From positions 86,865 through 150,864 of the forward strand of contig NZ_NVWY01000005.1 in assembly GCF_002733835.1 (NCBI RefSeq): 64,000 nucleotides of DNA, in the 5' to 3' direction. Below the pieces are notes generated by a model. That model worked only from the letters and a program-made list of their open reading frames with translations. It was not told where the DNA came from and made no database searches. Source of the stretch: Alcanivorax sp. GTDB lineage: Bacteria; Pseudomonadota; Gammaproteobacteria; Pseudomonadales; Alcanivoracaceae. The position numbers and the translations under genes were made by a program. Below are positions 16,778 to 25,659 of this stretch, in pieces (position 1 is the stretch's first letter; each line of letters opens with the position of its first letter).

Positions 16778-17071
16778 TCAGGCTATCGGAGGACGGAAAG
16801 GATTATCGGCCGGGGCATCCGGCAAGAAGGGGCGTAACGCCATTTGACCCGCAGAGGGAGGGGCCAGGCGCAACGGTTCGCTATCGGTGGAGGCCATAAA
16901 GCCATGACATTGGCAGCAATGGTCGCCACCCTTGTCCAGTACATCGGCACTGGCCAGGTCCTGTTGGACCTGCTCCATGGACACCCGGTCATCATGCTCA
17001 TGGTGCACAGCATCCAGCACCAGTACATGAGTACTGATGATAAGCAGCAATGTGTAGACCAGTGCTTTCAT
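16778..17071 (-). CDS. CzcI-like small periplasmic metal-binding protein
   Basis: A 97-residue exported protein: signal peptide about residues 1-20 (MKALVYTLLLIISTHVLVLD), then HHEHDD and GGDHCCQCHGF, a His/Cys cluster suited to metal ions, and a C-terminal NPFRPPI, an ending shared with CzcI-type and related metal-operon proteins. It heads the czcC-B-A-N operon, the position of czcI in Cupriavidus, where CzcI influences induction. Identity as CzcI is from position and overall pattern, not strong sequence match. The longer frame to 17128 is not needed. Confidence 0.68.
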   Translation of the reverse strand: MKALVYTLLLIISTHVLVLDAVHHEHDDRVSMEQVQQDLASADVLDKGGDHCCQCHGFMASTDSEPLRLAPPSAGQMALRPFLPDAPADNPFRPPIA

Positions 17072-17232
17072 GGGATGCCCGCTAATCAGGGAAGACGCAA
17101 CCTTGCGATACCCATGGACCGCCGTCAAGGCTGACAGTTCCCCGGAACCGGGCGGAACAGCCTGCCATCCCGTTTTTCCGGTAGACGCCGTATAGTGACG
17201 GCGCCATAAAAACGATTATGACAGGAGGAACC

Positions 17233-17661
17233 ATGAGCCACATCGATCAGGTCAAAGACGACGTGCTCGCCCACCCGCTACATCGGGCCTGTGAGCTGGA
17301 ACTGATCAGCGCTGAGGATGGCCGCAGCGAAGTCCGCTTTCCGGTGAACGACTTCACCACCAACCCCGAGGGCGCGCTGCACGGCGGTATCGTTTATGCC
17401 TTGATGGATGTGGCCTGCTTTTTTGCGGCCATCTCCAAACTGCCATCGGACCAGCACGCGGTGACCATCGAAACCCACAGCAGCGTGCTGCGCGCCGCCA
17501 GCCAGGGAGAGCAGATCATTATTCGTGCCCATGTGGATCGGCTGGGCCGCACGCTCGCGGCCATGCGGGCGGAAGCCTATGCGCTAAACGCACAACAACA
17601 GGAGCGACTGATCGCCACCGGGTCGGTCACCAAGGCCATTATTCAGACCGTAGTCACCTGA
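17233..17661 (+). CDS. PaaI-family hotdog thioesterase
   Basis: Hotdog-fold acyl-CoA thioesterase of 142 residues. The PaaI/DUF4442-type signature NPEGALHGGIVYALMDVACFFA carries the conserved HGG and the acidic residue on the long helix; the second half holds the THSSVLRAA strand. It would hydrolyse acyl- or aryl-CoA thioesters in the cytoplasm; the chain length is not predictable. The start at 17233 has AGGAGG seven bases upstream. Divergent from the czc operon across 161 bases. Confidence 0.85.
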   Translation: MSHIDQVKDDVLAHPLHRACELELISAEDGRSEVRFPVNDFTTNPEGALHGGIVYALMDVACFFAAISKLPSDQHAVTIETHSSVLRAASQGEQIIIRAHVDRLGRTLAAMRAEAYALNAQQQERLIATGSVTKAIIQTVVT

Positions 17662-18078
17662 TGCTTGATGCCCGAGGCCAGACGCTGAAAACCGAACACC
17701 TGCCGTGCCACAGGCGTGCGTGAACCCGTGGAAATAATGCCGCACGGAAGACGGCTTTCAGATCGATTATCTTTGTTCCCGCAGCACTGGAGCACCACTC
17801 ACGGGGTTATCATTGGCCAGTCGACCCACCTGGCATTTTTCCCCGCGACCTCGTGAAGACGCTTTTTCCCGATTATTTCCCCCTCACAGACAAACGGCAA
17901 AACGGGCTGCATGACCGGCCCCCTCTGGCCTGCGGCGTCAATTGTCAGCCCCTAGAGCGGGGCGTATTGTAAAACCGGGTACCCCCCTGGCCCGTCAGGG
18001 GGAGCGCAACGTTGTTGAACGCATGCAGTCGCCGGCAGGACGCCAGCGTAGTAGCACGCCGTGAGTGAGGGATTCAGC
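17662..18078. other. Gene-free interval upstream of response regulator
   Basis: About 417 bases with no convincing coding frame. It holds a CCCCTGGC..GTCAGGGG hairpin at about 17985-18002 and a C-rich, T-rich stretch (17825-17880) but no clear promoter match. Probably contains the promoter of the 18079-20701 signalling genes. Confidence 0.5.
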
Positions 18079-18528
18079 ATGTATCAGATCATGGTCGTGG
18101 ACGACGAGGAATACATCCTCAAAGCCTTGAAACGCACCATCAACACCTACACCGACTGGGAGGTGGAAACCTACCAGAACCCCCACGAAGCCCTGCGCCG
18201 GGCACGCACCACCGTGTTCGATGCAGTGATCACCGACTATATGATGCCGGAGATGAATGGCCTGGAGCTACTGCAGGAATTGCGCGATCTGCAGCCCGAT
18301 ACCATTCGCATTGTACTGACCGGGGTGATCGACATCGAAACGGTCATGTCCGCCATTAACAAAGCCGGCGCCTTCCGCTTTATCCCCAAACCCTGGGACG
18401 ACGAACAGCTGCTGGACAATATCCGCGAAGGCCTGAAGTTCCGCGATATTCTGCTGGAAAACCGTATTCTGGCGGAAACCGTGCGGGAACAACGCGAGAC
18501 CCTGCGCAGCATGGGTTACGAGGGCTAG
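18079..18528 (+). CDS. Response regulator receiver protein (RpfG/HupR-type)
   Basis: Response regulator of 149 residues: a full receiver domain with acidic pair D8/D9 (VVDDEEYIL), phosphoacceptor D53 (VITDYMMPEMNG), the VLTG switch threonine and the lysine in FRFIPKPWDD. The FIPKPW form is typical of receivers attached to HD-GYP or GGDEF outputs, but here only a ~30-residue helical tail follows, so it acts alone, probably by binding a partner. GAGG nine bases upstream supports ATG 18079. It is followed after 39 bases by a PAS histidine kinase, its likely phosphodonor. Confidence 0.88.
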   Translation: MYQIMVVDDEEYILKALKRTINTYTDWEVETYQNPHEALRRARTTVFDAVITDYMMPEMNGLELLQELRDLQPDTIRIVLTGVIDIETVMSAINKAGAFRFIPKPWDDEQLLDNIREGLKFRDILLENRILAETVREQRETLRSMGYEG

Positions 18529-18567
18529 CCCTTTCAGCCCGACAAACAACAACTAACGGCGCGGCGC

Positions 18568-20019
18568 ATGAATAGCTTGCTGGACAAAACGGAGATCGGC
18601 TTTGGCATGGAGGCCCAGGGGTTATTCCTGGTGTGTTCCACCGTGATTCTGCTGATCATTATTTTCTTTCTGTACAAAACCTATCGCACGTCCATCAATG
18701 TTGAAGCCAAGCTGGCGGAATTCTCGTCACTGACGGATAACCGGTTTGGCCGCAAGATGCACCTTATTGAAGTGAATGCGGACGAATACAAACTCAACAA
18801 GGCCCTGCTCGGCCCGCTGGCGCGCATCATCGACGAGTACTGCGTACTCACCACCGACCGCCACGGCACCATTACCTTTGCCAACGGCAAATTTCTCGCC
18901 CTCAGCGGTCACTCCTTTTCCCGCCTGATTGGCCAGAACGAAAGTTTCAATCACCCCGACGATGACTCACTGCCGGTGATGCAGTGCGACCAGGCGCTAT
19001 CCGGGGTGTGGAACGGGGAGGTTTGCAACCGCCATGCGGACGGCAGCCGTTACTGGATGAACATGTTCCTGTTCCCGCTTTCCTACATTTCCGATGAAGA
19101 CGATGGCTATATTTATTTCGGCACGGACATCACCAGCATCAAGACCGAAAACAACCAGCTGATGCAGGAAGTCAAAGACAAGAACCAGAAGCTCGACCAG
19201 GTGGAGTCACTACTGCTGCACTCTGAAAAAATGGCATCACTGGGCACCATTTCTGCGGGCATCGCCCACGAGATCAATAACCCGATTGCCTTTGTGTCAT
19301 CCAACCTGAACCGCAGCCGGGACTATCTTGGCACCATGGCGGGGATTATTCAGGGGCTACAAAAACGCATTAGCGAAGAAAAATTTCAGCAATTTCTTGA
19401 CGCAGAAACCAACCTGAATGTGGATGCCCGCAAGCTGACCTTCATGATGGCGGACTACCCCGCCTTGATGGACGAAACCGACGAAGGCATCGAACGGATC
19501 AAGAAAATCATTCGCGACCTGAAACACTTTTCCCACAATCAGCCGGAAGCCTTTTCGCCAACGGATATCGCCACCTGTATGGCAATGTCTTTGAACCTGG
19601 CAAAGCATGAACTGAAAAACCGCATTACCGTGAGCCACTCACTGCCGGATTCCATGCCGTTGATTAACGGCTCGGAAAGCCAGCTGTCGCAGGTTTTCAT
19701 GAATGTGTTCGTCAACGCCGCTCAGGCCATCGAAGGGAAAGGCAATATCACTATTGCCGGCCACTGCGATGAACAATGGTGCACCCTGACTATTACCGAC
19801 GACGGCCCCGGCATTGCTGAAGATACTCTCAAACAGATTTTCGAACCCTTCTATACAACCAAACCGATCGGCCAGGGCACCGGACTTGGGCTGTCTATTT
19901 CCCACGACATCATCCAGCACCACGGCGGCACCATGACCGTGGAAAGCCAACTTGGCGCCGGCACCACCTTTACCATCCGGCTGCCGCTGAAGCAGACCGA
20001 CCGGGCCGATGCAGCCTGA
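18568..20019 (+). CDS. PAS-domain sensor histidine kinase
   Basis: A 483-residue kinase with one N-terminal membrane helix (about 12-32, FLVCSTVILLIIIFFLYKTY), a PAS domain (about 85-195, with ITFANGKFLALSGHSFSRLIGQ), a coiled coil (QEVKDKNQKLDQVESLLLHSEK), a HisKA box with phospho-His at H234 (GIAHEINNP), and a complete HATPase_c (N box, DDGPGIAEDTLKQIFEPFYTTK, GTGLGLSI). The AHEINNP form belongs to the NtrB/ZraS-like HPK4 class. Single membrane pass with a cytoplasmic PAS suggests internal sensing. In line with the receiver upstream and overlapping the next gene by 11 bases. Confidence 0.9.
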   Translation: MNSLLDKTEIGFGMEAQGLFLVCSTVILLIIIFFLYKTYRTSINVEAKLAEFSSLTDNRFGRKMHLIEVNADEYKLNKALLGPLARIIDEYCVLTTDRHGTITFANGKFLALSGHSFSRLIGQNESFNHPDDDSLPVMQCDQALSGVWNGEVCNRHADGSRYWMNMFLFPLSYISDEDDGYIYFGTDITSIKTENNQLMQEVKDKNQKLDQVESLLLHSEKMASLGTISAGIAHEINNPIAFVSSNLNRSRDYLGTMAGIIQGLQKRISEEKFQQFLDAETNLNVDARKLTFMMADYPALMDETDEGIERIKKIIRDLKHFSHNQPEAFSPTDIATCMAMSLNLAKHELKNRITVSHSLPDSMPLINGSESQLSQVFMNVFVNAAQAIEGKGNITIAGHCDEQWCTLTITDDGPGIAEDTLKQIFEPFYTTKPIGQGTGLGLSISHDIIQHHGGTMTVESQLGAGTTFTIRLPLKQTDRADAA

Positions 20020-20701
20020 TTTCGTTTACACCCTCACCACACCCGCCGGGGCGCAGCAACGCATCCCGATTACGCTGGTTGAGCAACACGGCACCATCGC
20101 TATCCCCGATACCTTTACCCCACCGGACTGGGCAGAACTGAGCTACCACCAGTGCAGCCACTGCCCACTGGACCCACGCGAGCACCGCTACTGCCCCGTC
20201 GCCCGCAACCTGGCCTATCTGTTACCCGATTGCGCCCTGGGGGATTCATTTCAGCCGGTGACGCTGGACGTACAAACATGGCAACGCAACTACCATCAGG
20301 ACACCACCCTGCAGCGGGCTCTCAGCTCCCTGTTCGGCCTGATCTGCGCACTGAGTGACTGCCCGCATACGCGCTTCCTGCGCCCCATGGCCAGCTTTCA
20401 CCTGCCGCTGAGCAGCGACACCGAAACCCTGGTGCGCACCGCCAGCCTGTACCTGTTGCAACGCTATATCCGCAACCGCCAACAACCGGAACAGACCATT
20501 TCCCTGGACGGCCTGAATGCGCGCTACGATGCACTCAATGAACTGAACCGTTGTTTTACCGGGAGGCTGCGCCAGCGCGGTGAGTCCGATGCGCCGATCA
20601 ATGCGTTAGTGCTTTTGCATGTGACCGCGCGGGAAATGCACTGGAATCTGGAAGAAGAACTGGAGAGCCTGGCGGCGTTGTTTGCCGGGAGCGACAGTTA
20701 G
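20009..20701 (+). CDS. Cys-cluster hypothetical protein coupled to kinase
   Basis: A 230-residue soluble protein that I cannot assign with certainty. The first third is beta-rich and holds a CxxC...C cluster (C49, C52, C62 in QCSHCPLDPREHRYCP) fit for zinc or an iron-sulfur site. The remainder is helical, with LLQRYIRNRQQ and a Leu/Glu-rich C-terminus. It overlaps the kinase stop by 11 bases, so translation is coupled and it probably belongs to the same signalling pathway, as an output or modulator of the stand-alone receiver. No signal peptide or membrane helix is seen. Confidence 0.7.
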   Translation: MQPDFVYTLTTPAGAQQRIPITLVEQHGTIAIPDTFTPPDWAELSYHQCSHCPLDPREHRYCPVARNLAYLLPDCALGDSFQPVTLDVQTWQRNYHQDTTLQRALSSLFGLICALSDCPHTRFLRPMASFHLPLSSDTETLVRTASLYLLQRYIRNRQQPEQTISLDGLNARYDALNELNRCFTGRLRQRGESDAPINALVLLHVTAREMHWNLEEELESLAALFAGSDS

Positions 20702-20723
20702 ATAAACGCCCAGGCGCCAGGAT

Positions 20724-20755
20724 GTCGGATTACGCCGCTACGCGGCTAATCCGAC
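20724..20755. repeat. GTCGGATTA-type palindromic repeat
   Basis: GTCGGATTACGCCGC (20724-20738) faces GCGGCTAATCCGAC (20742-20755). A degenerate further copy lies at about 20782-20797. Sits between convergent genes. A diverged copy of the same family occurs at 50190-50219. Confidence 0.65.
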
Positions 20756-20849
20756 CTACACGAAGCACAGCGTTTACAATAAAGCGGCGTAACCCGACAC
20801 CAGCGAACGCAATCTCCCATTCAATCAACCCCCCAACCAAAACCCACCG

Positions 20850-21911
20850 TTATTCTTCCGCGCCCAGATAGCGATTCAACACTGTGCGCCACTCCTGGGT
20901 CGGGAGAATTTCCAGCATGGCCTGATCCAGCCGCTCACGCAGCGGGCTACCATTAGCCATGGCAAAGGCATAACTTTCTTCGCGAACCAGCGATGGCAAC
21001 ACCAACGCATTGGTGGTGCCACGCTCGCGCAACATATAGCGCATCACAGGCGCATCGGAGACCAGGGCATCTACCTCGCCAATCATCACCGCGCGCAGTG
21101 CCTGCTGGTTATTCGGGTAAGGCACAAAGTTTGTACCCTGACCCGCCAGCCAATGGGCACCGCTGGTGCCGTCCACCGCCGCCACTTTTACCCGGGGCAA
21201 ATCGGCCGCGCCATTGATACGCGACTGCAGCTCATTCAGCGTCACACTGGAGGCAATGGCGGCAGTGAAACCGGAAATGGTGATGATGCTGACAAACATC
21301 CAGATCAAGCCCACAACCCGGCCGCCGGCACTCACCGGCGCCTTGTCGCCGTACCCCACCGTGGTCATGGTCACCGCCGACCACCAAAAGCCGCTACCGA
21401 TACCCTGGCTGGCAGAGCCGCCGAACTGCTCTGGATTCTTGCGCCGCTCCAGCAACCAGATCAGCAACCCCACCAGCAACAGCACCAACACCAGCGCCAG
21501 CACGGCTGACATAAACTTCCAGCTGAACAGGTTGCGCAGTGTCGCCACCCAACCACCCGCTTCATTGCGGGTGGCAATCCCCAGGCCCGCCCGAAACATG
21601 GGCTGGGTGAAATCCAGTCGCCGCTCACGGTCGGCGGTCACACTCACAGCGCCGATGGCCACATCCGCCTGGCCCTGCTCCACCGCCGCCAGCATTTCCA
21701 TCACTGACCCATAAGGCCGCAGGCGATACTCAAAGCCGGCCTTTTCCGCCACCTTCTCCCACAGTTCCACGCTGATGCCGTCCCAGCGATCTCCTTGCTG
21801 ATAACTGAAAGGCGGCGACGCTTTCACCGCCACCGTTAACGGTGCGGCCTGCGCCGTTGAAACCAGCCCCCATAGGCAAACCAGTACCAGTGCGAGTATT
21901 CTGCCGTTCAA
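20850..21911 (-). CDS. GluR0-like ligand-gated potassium channel
   Basis: Ionotropic glutamate-receptor homologue of 353 residues. Order: signal peptide (about 1-22, ending TAQA), first lobe of a periplasmic amino-acid-binding domain (LTVAVKASPPFSYQQGDRWDGISVELW), a membrane helix, re-entrant pore with the K+ filter TVGYGD (G186-Y187-G188), a second helix, then the second binding lobe (DGTSGAHWLAGQGTNFVPYPN). This is the layout of Synechocystis GluR0: ligand outside, K+ flux inside. I choose TTG 21911 because AGGAG lies seven bases upstream and a perfect signal peptide follows; the longer frame adds a charged non-conserved stretch. Divergent from a cupredoxin-like gene. Confidence 0.85.
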   Translation of the reverse strand: MNGRILALVLVCLWGLVSTAQAAPLTVAVKASPPFSYQQGDRWDGISVELWEKVAEKAGFEYRLRPYGSVMEMLAAVEQGQADVAIGAVSVTADRERRLDFTQPMFRAGLGIATRNEAGGWVATLRNLFSWKFMSAVLALVLVLLLVGLLIWLLERRKNPEQFGGSASQGIGSGFWWSAVTMTTVGYGDKAPVSAGGRVVGLIWMFVSIITISGFTAAIASSVTLNELQSRINGAADLPRVKVAAVDGTSGAHWLAGQGTNFVPYPNNQQALRAVMIGEVDALVSDAPVMRYMLRERGTTNALVLPSLVREESYAFAMANGSPLRERLDQAMLEILPTQEWRTVLNRYLGAEE

Positions 21912-21951
21912 TGTGTTGCTCCTTTTTCTTCCACTACCAACGCGGTAACCC

Positions 21952-22434
21952 ATGCCCCAACGTCCGCGAGCATTGAGCCTGTTGCTGCTCATCAACTTAT
22001 TCGTGCTCTCACCGCCAGGCAACGCCCACGGCATCCTGCCGGATGAAATCCCCATGGCCGCTGGCACGGCACTGCGCGAGCCCGGCAATCTGGCACCACA
22101 AACGGCGGTGCTCACGGATCACTGGGCGCCGCACTCACTGAGCTTTACTCAGGGACAGGCCGTGTTACTGACCCTGGATAATGCCAGCCCGGAGTGGCAT
22201 TTGCTTGCCCTGGTCGATGATACGGCCCTGCGCGACCAGAGCCTGATCCACCGGCTGATGCCGGACCTGCGCAAGGACTACCCCAACACCCGCCTGAGCG
22301 AACCCGGCACCCGTGTGCAACTGCCCTGGCGTTTCGACAAACCCGGCGAGTATACCCTGCGTTGTTTACGTGCCGAGCACCAGCAACACAGCCCCGCATT
22401 AACGATTACCGTCCGAGCCATTGCCCCCCGATAG
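21952..22434 (+). CDS. Periplasmic cupredoxin-like protein
   Basis: A 160-residue exported protein with a signal peptide (about 1-25, ending GNAHG). The mature part looks like a single cupredoxin-type beta barrel: HSLSFTQGQAVLLTLDNASPEWHLLAL, then RFDKPGEYTLRCLRAEHQQH. A C-x4-H near the end and the earlier His (EWHLL) are in the positions of type-1 copper ligands, but the usual terminal Met is not evident, so copper binding is uncertain. The 40-base gap to the divergent channel gene means the promoters overlap. Function unknown. Confidence 0.62.
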   Translation: MPQRPRALSLLLLINLFVLSPPGNAHGILPDEIPMAAGTALREPGNLAPQTAVLTDHWAPHSLSFTQGQAVLLTLDNASPEWHLLALVDDTALRDQSLIHRLMPDLRKDYPNTRLSEPGTRVQLPWRFDKPGEYTLRCLRAEHQQHSPALTITVRAIAPR

Positions 22435-22511
22435 TGCTTCACCGACCGAAGATCCATCGCCACACGCCGCAAACAATCAGGTCCGTTTTGTCGCAATTGC
22501 GTGATAAACCC

Positions 22512-22538
22512 AAAAAAAGCCCCGGCAAGTGCCAGGGC
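22512..22538 (-). terminator. Rho-independent terminator of RND operon
   Basis: On the minus strand GCCCTGGCA / TGCCGGGGC stem with a two-base loop followed by seven T. It lies 44 bases after the stop of the RND pump gene. Confidence 0.75.
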
Positions 22539-22581
22539 AAGGGGAAAACCGGAAACTGTCCGGCAACAGAGTCAGCGTTCG

Positions 22582-25500
22582 TTATGCTGTATCGGCATGC
22601 TCTTCTTTCACCCGGAACCAGGCCGCGTACAGCGCGGGCAGGAACAGCAGGGTCAGCGCGGTGGCCACAATCAGACCACCCATGATCGCCACTGCCATGG
22701 GGCCAAAAAAGACACTGCGCGATAACGGAATCATTGCCAGAACAGCGGTTAGCGCGGTCAACGCAATGGGCCGGAACCGGCGGACTGTGGATTCAATAAT
22801 CGCATCCCAGGCAGTGAGCCCCTGATCCATGTCCTGACCAATCTGGTCAACCAGAATCACCGCGTTACGCATAATCATGCCGGCCAGTGCGATCGTGCCC
22901 AGCATGGCGACAAACCCGAATGGTTTCTGGAACAACAGCAGGAAGAAGGTCACCCCGATCAGCCCCAGCGGCGCCGTGATAAAGACCATCACCGACAACG
23001 GGAAACTGCGCAGTTGCAGCATCAGCAAGGTAATCACCACCAGAATGAACAGTGGCATCCCTGCGTTGACCGATTTCTGGCCCCGGGCCGATTCTTCCAC
23101 CGTGCCACCCACCTGCAGCAGGTAACCCGGCGGCAGGTCCGCCTGCACCTGGGAGAGCGTCGGCATGATTTGCTGCATCAACGTGGCGGGCAGAGCGCCG
23201 TCTTTCACGTCCGCCAGCACCGTCACCGTTGGCAAACGATCACGATGCCAGATGATGCCCTCCTCGAAACCGGATTCCAGTGTCGCCACCTGATTCAGTG
23301 GCACGCTGCGTCCACTGTCCGTCTGCACGGCAAGGTTGCCCAGCAAGCCCAGAGCATGACGCTCGTGGCGATCGCCTCGCACTTCCACGTTGATCAGCTC
23401 ATTGTCTTCGCGGTACTGGCTCACCGCGACCCCGGAAAGGGACGCCTGCAGCGCCGTGGACAAGTCCGACGTGGTAATCCCCATGGCGCGCGCCCGGTCC
23501 TGATCCACCACCAGACGCACCACCTTGCTGGGCTCTTCCCAATCGAGATGCACGTTGGCGGTGTGCTCGTTATCACGCACTTTCTCGGCCACCCGGCGAG
23601 CCAACTCCCGCACCTGGGAAATATGCTCACCGGACACACGCAGCTGAATCGGATAGCCCACAGGCGGACCATTCTCCAGTCGTGATACGCGGGTACGCAC
23701 GGCCGGGAATTCCCGCTCCAGGATCTCCATCAACCAGCTACGCACCTGTTCGCGTTCTTCCACATTCCGGGTGAGCACCACAAACTGGGCGACACTGGCG
23801 GCCGGTAATTTCTGATCCAGCGACAGATAAAAACGGGGCGAGCCGCTGCCCATATAGCCCACGTAATTTTCGATCATGTCGTTTTCGCCAAGCATGGCTT
23901 CCAGGCGCAGAGCCTTTTCCTGGGTCGCCGTCAGCGATGCGCCTTCTTCCAGCTTCATATCCACCATCAACTCAAGCCGGCCGGACGCCGGGAAGAATTG
24001 CTGAGGCACAAAACGGAATAGAAAAAGCGAGAACACGAAGATGCCCACGGTCAGCCCGATGACCGTTTTCCGGTAGCGCACACACCACTCTACCCAGCCA
24101 CGGAAACGACGATAGAACGGCTTCTGGTAAGGATCGTGCACATCCCCACTGGCATCACGGCGTGCCAGACTGGGCAGCAACTTTTCACCCAAATACGGAA
24201 CGAACACCACCGCCGCCACCCAGGATGCCAACAAGGCAATGGTGACCACCTGAAAGATGGAGCGGGTATATTCCCCGGTGCTTGATTCTGCAGTGGCAAT
24301 GGGCAGAAAGCCTGCAGCGGTAATCAAGGTGCCGGTGAGCATGGGGAAGGCCGTACTGGTCCAGGCAAAGCCGGCAGCCTTGATACGGCTGAAACCCTGC
24401 TCCATTTTTATCGCCATCATTTCCACGGCGATAATGGCATCGTCCACCATCAGGCCCAGTGCCAACACCAGCGCACCCAGCGAAATCTTGTGCAGGCCGA
24501 TGTCGAAATATTTCATCGAGGCAAAGGTCATCGCCAACACCAGCGGAATGGAAAATGCCACCACCAGCCCCGTGCGCCAGCCCAGTGAGAAGAAACTCAC
24601 CAGCAACACGATGGCCAGCGCCTCCATCAGCACCTGAACAAATTCTCCCACCCCGGCTTCCACCGCCGCCGGCTGATCCGATACCTTTCTCAGCTCCATA
24701 CCAATGGGCAGGCTTTCCTGCAATTTGGCAAAGGTCTGGTCCAGGTTGTCACCCAGCTTGAGAATGTCGCCGCCGTCTTTCATGGACACCGCAATACCAA
24801 TGGCATTTTCGCCCATGAAGCGCATGCGCGGCTGCGGCGGATCGCTGAAACCACGATAAACGTTGGCGATATCGCCCAGGCGCAGGGTGCGGTTTTCTAC
24901 CTGAATGGGGAAGTTACGGATATCGTCCACGCTGGTGAATTCACCGGAGACCCTTAGACGTACGCGGCTGCTCGGCGTTTCAAAAAAACCGGCATCGGCC
25001 ACGGCGTTCTGCGACTGCAATGCCTGCTGAACCGTCACCAACGGAATGCCCAGAGAGGCCAGTTTGGTATTGGCAATTTCTACCCAAATCTTTTCGTCCT
25101 GCAGACCGACCAGCTCCACCTTGCCCACGTCGTCCACCCGCTGCAGGGCCAACTGCAAACGGTCGGCGTAGTCTTTCATGATGGCGTAATCAAAACCCTC
25201 GCCGGTGAGCGCATAGATGTTGCCGAAGGTGGTGCCAAATTCGTCATTAAAGAAGGGGCCACGTACGTCCTGGGGCAGGGTGTGGCGAATGTCGCCAATC
25301 TTCTTGCGTACCTGGTACCAGAGATCCTTGATGTCCTTGGAGCGCATTTCATCCCGGGCCATGAACATGACCAATGACTGGCCGGGCCGGGAATAGGAGG
25401 TAATGCGTTCAAAGTCACCGGTCTCCATCAATTTCTTTTCCACCCGTTCGGTGATTTGCCGAGAGACTTCCTCGGCACTGGCACCGGGCCACAGGGTGTT

Positions 25501-25653
25501 GATGGTCATCAGTTTGAAGGTAAAGGGCGGGTCTTCACTCTGGCCCAGGTTGGCATAGGAAATTGCCCCCATGGCACCGAGCAGAATCATGGCGTAAAGC
25601 ACCAGGGTGCGGTTCTTCAGCGCCCATTCGGAGAGGTTGAACGACATGGTCAT
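22582..25653 (-). CDS. RND-family efflux transporter permease (HAE1-like)
   Basis: Inner-membrane RND pump of 1023 residues, which expels lipophilic compounds or drugs with proton influx. Visible: N-terminal helix LSEWALKNRTLVLYAMILLGAM, SEDPPFTFKLMTINTLWPGAS (the first porter strand, as in the MexF/VexF-like clade), the TM4 pair in LMVDDAIIAVEMM, and the second set of helices near VMVFITAPLGLIGV. The proton-relay aspartates are present. The adaptor gene lies 6 bases upstream, so this is an adaptor-pump operon without its own outer-membrane channel. Divergent TetR beyond the adaptor. Start 25653 or the in-frame ATG 25647. Confidence 0.9.
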   Translation of the reverse strand: MTMSFNLSEWALKNRTLVLYAMILLGAMGAISYANLGQSEDPPFTFKLMTINTLWPGASAEEVSRQITERVEKKLMETGDFERITSYSRPGQSLVMFMARDEMRSKDIKDLWYQVRKKIGDIRHTLPQDVRGPFFNDEFGTTFGNIYALTGEGFDYAIMKDYADRLQLALQRVDDVGKVELVGLQDEKIWVEIANTKLASLGIPLVTVQQALQSQNAVADAGFFETPSSRVRLRVSGEFTSVDDIRNFPIQVENRTLRLGDIANVYRGFSDPPQPRMRFMGENAIGIAVSMKDGGDILKLGDNLDQTFAKLQESLPIGMELRKVSDQPAAVEAGVGEFVQVLMEALAIVLLVSFFSLGWRTGLVVAFSIPLVLAMTFASMKYFDIGLHKISLGALVLALGLMVDDAIIAVEMMAIKMEQGFSRIKAAGFAWTSTAFPMLTGTLITAAGFLPIATAESSTGEYTRSIFQVVTIALLASWVAAVVFVPYLGEKLLPSLARRDASGDVHDPYQKPFYRRFRGWVEWCVRYRKTVIGLTVGIFVFSLFLFRFVPQQFFPASGRLELMVDMKLEEGASLTATQEKALRLEAMLGENDMIENYVGYMGSGSPRFYLSLDQKLPAASVAQFVVLTRNVEEREQVRSWLMEILEREFPAVRTRVSRLENGPPVGYPIQLRVSGEHISQVRELARRVAEKVRDNEHTANVHLDWEEPSKVVRLVVDQDRARAMGITTSDLSTALQASLSGVAVSQYREDNELINVEVRGDRHERHALGLLGNLAVQTDSGRSVPLNQVATLESGFEEGIIWHRDRLPTVTVLADVKDGALPATLMQQIMPTLSQVQADLPPGYLLQVGGTVEESARGQKSVNAGMPLFILVVITLLMLQLRSFPLSVMVFITAPLGLIGVTFFLLLFQKPFGFVAMLGTIALAGMIMRNAVILVDQIGQDMDQGLTAWDAIIESTVRRFRPIALTALTAVLAMIPLSRSVFFGPMAVAIMGGLIVATALTLLFLPALYAAWFRVKEEHADTA

Positions 25654-25659
25654 ACTCCC

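Noticed and set aside
17825..17850. TGGCATTTTTCCCCGC as a sigma-54 promoter for the response regulator
   Set aside because: The GG to GC distance is one base too long and the -12 box lacks TTGC.
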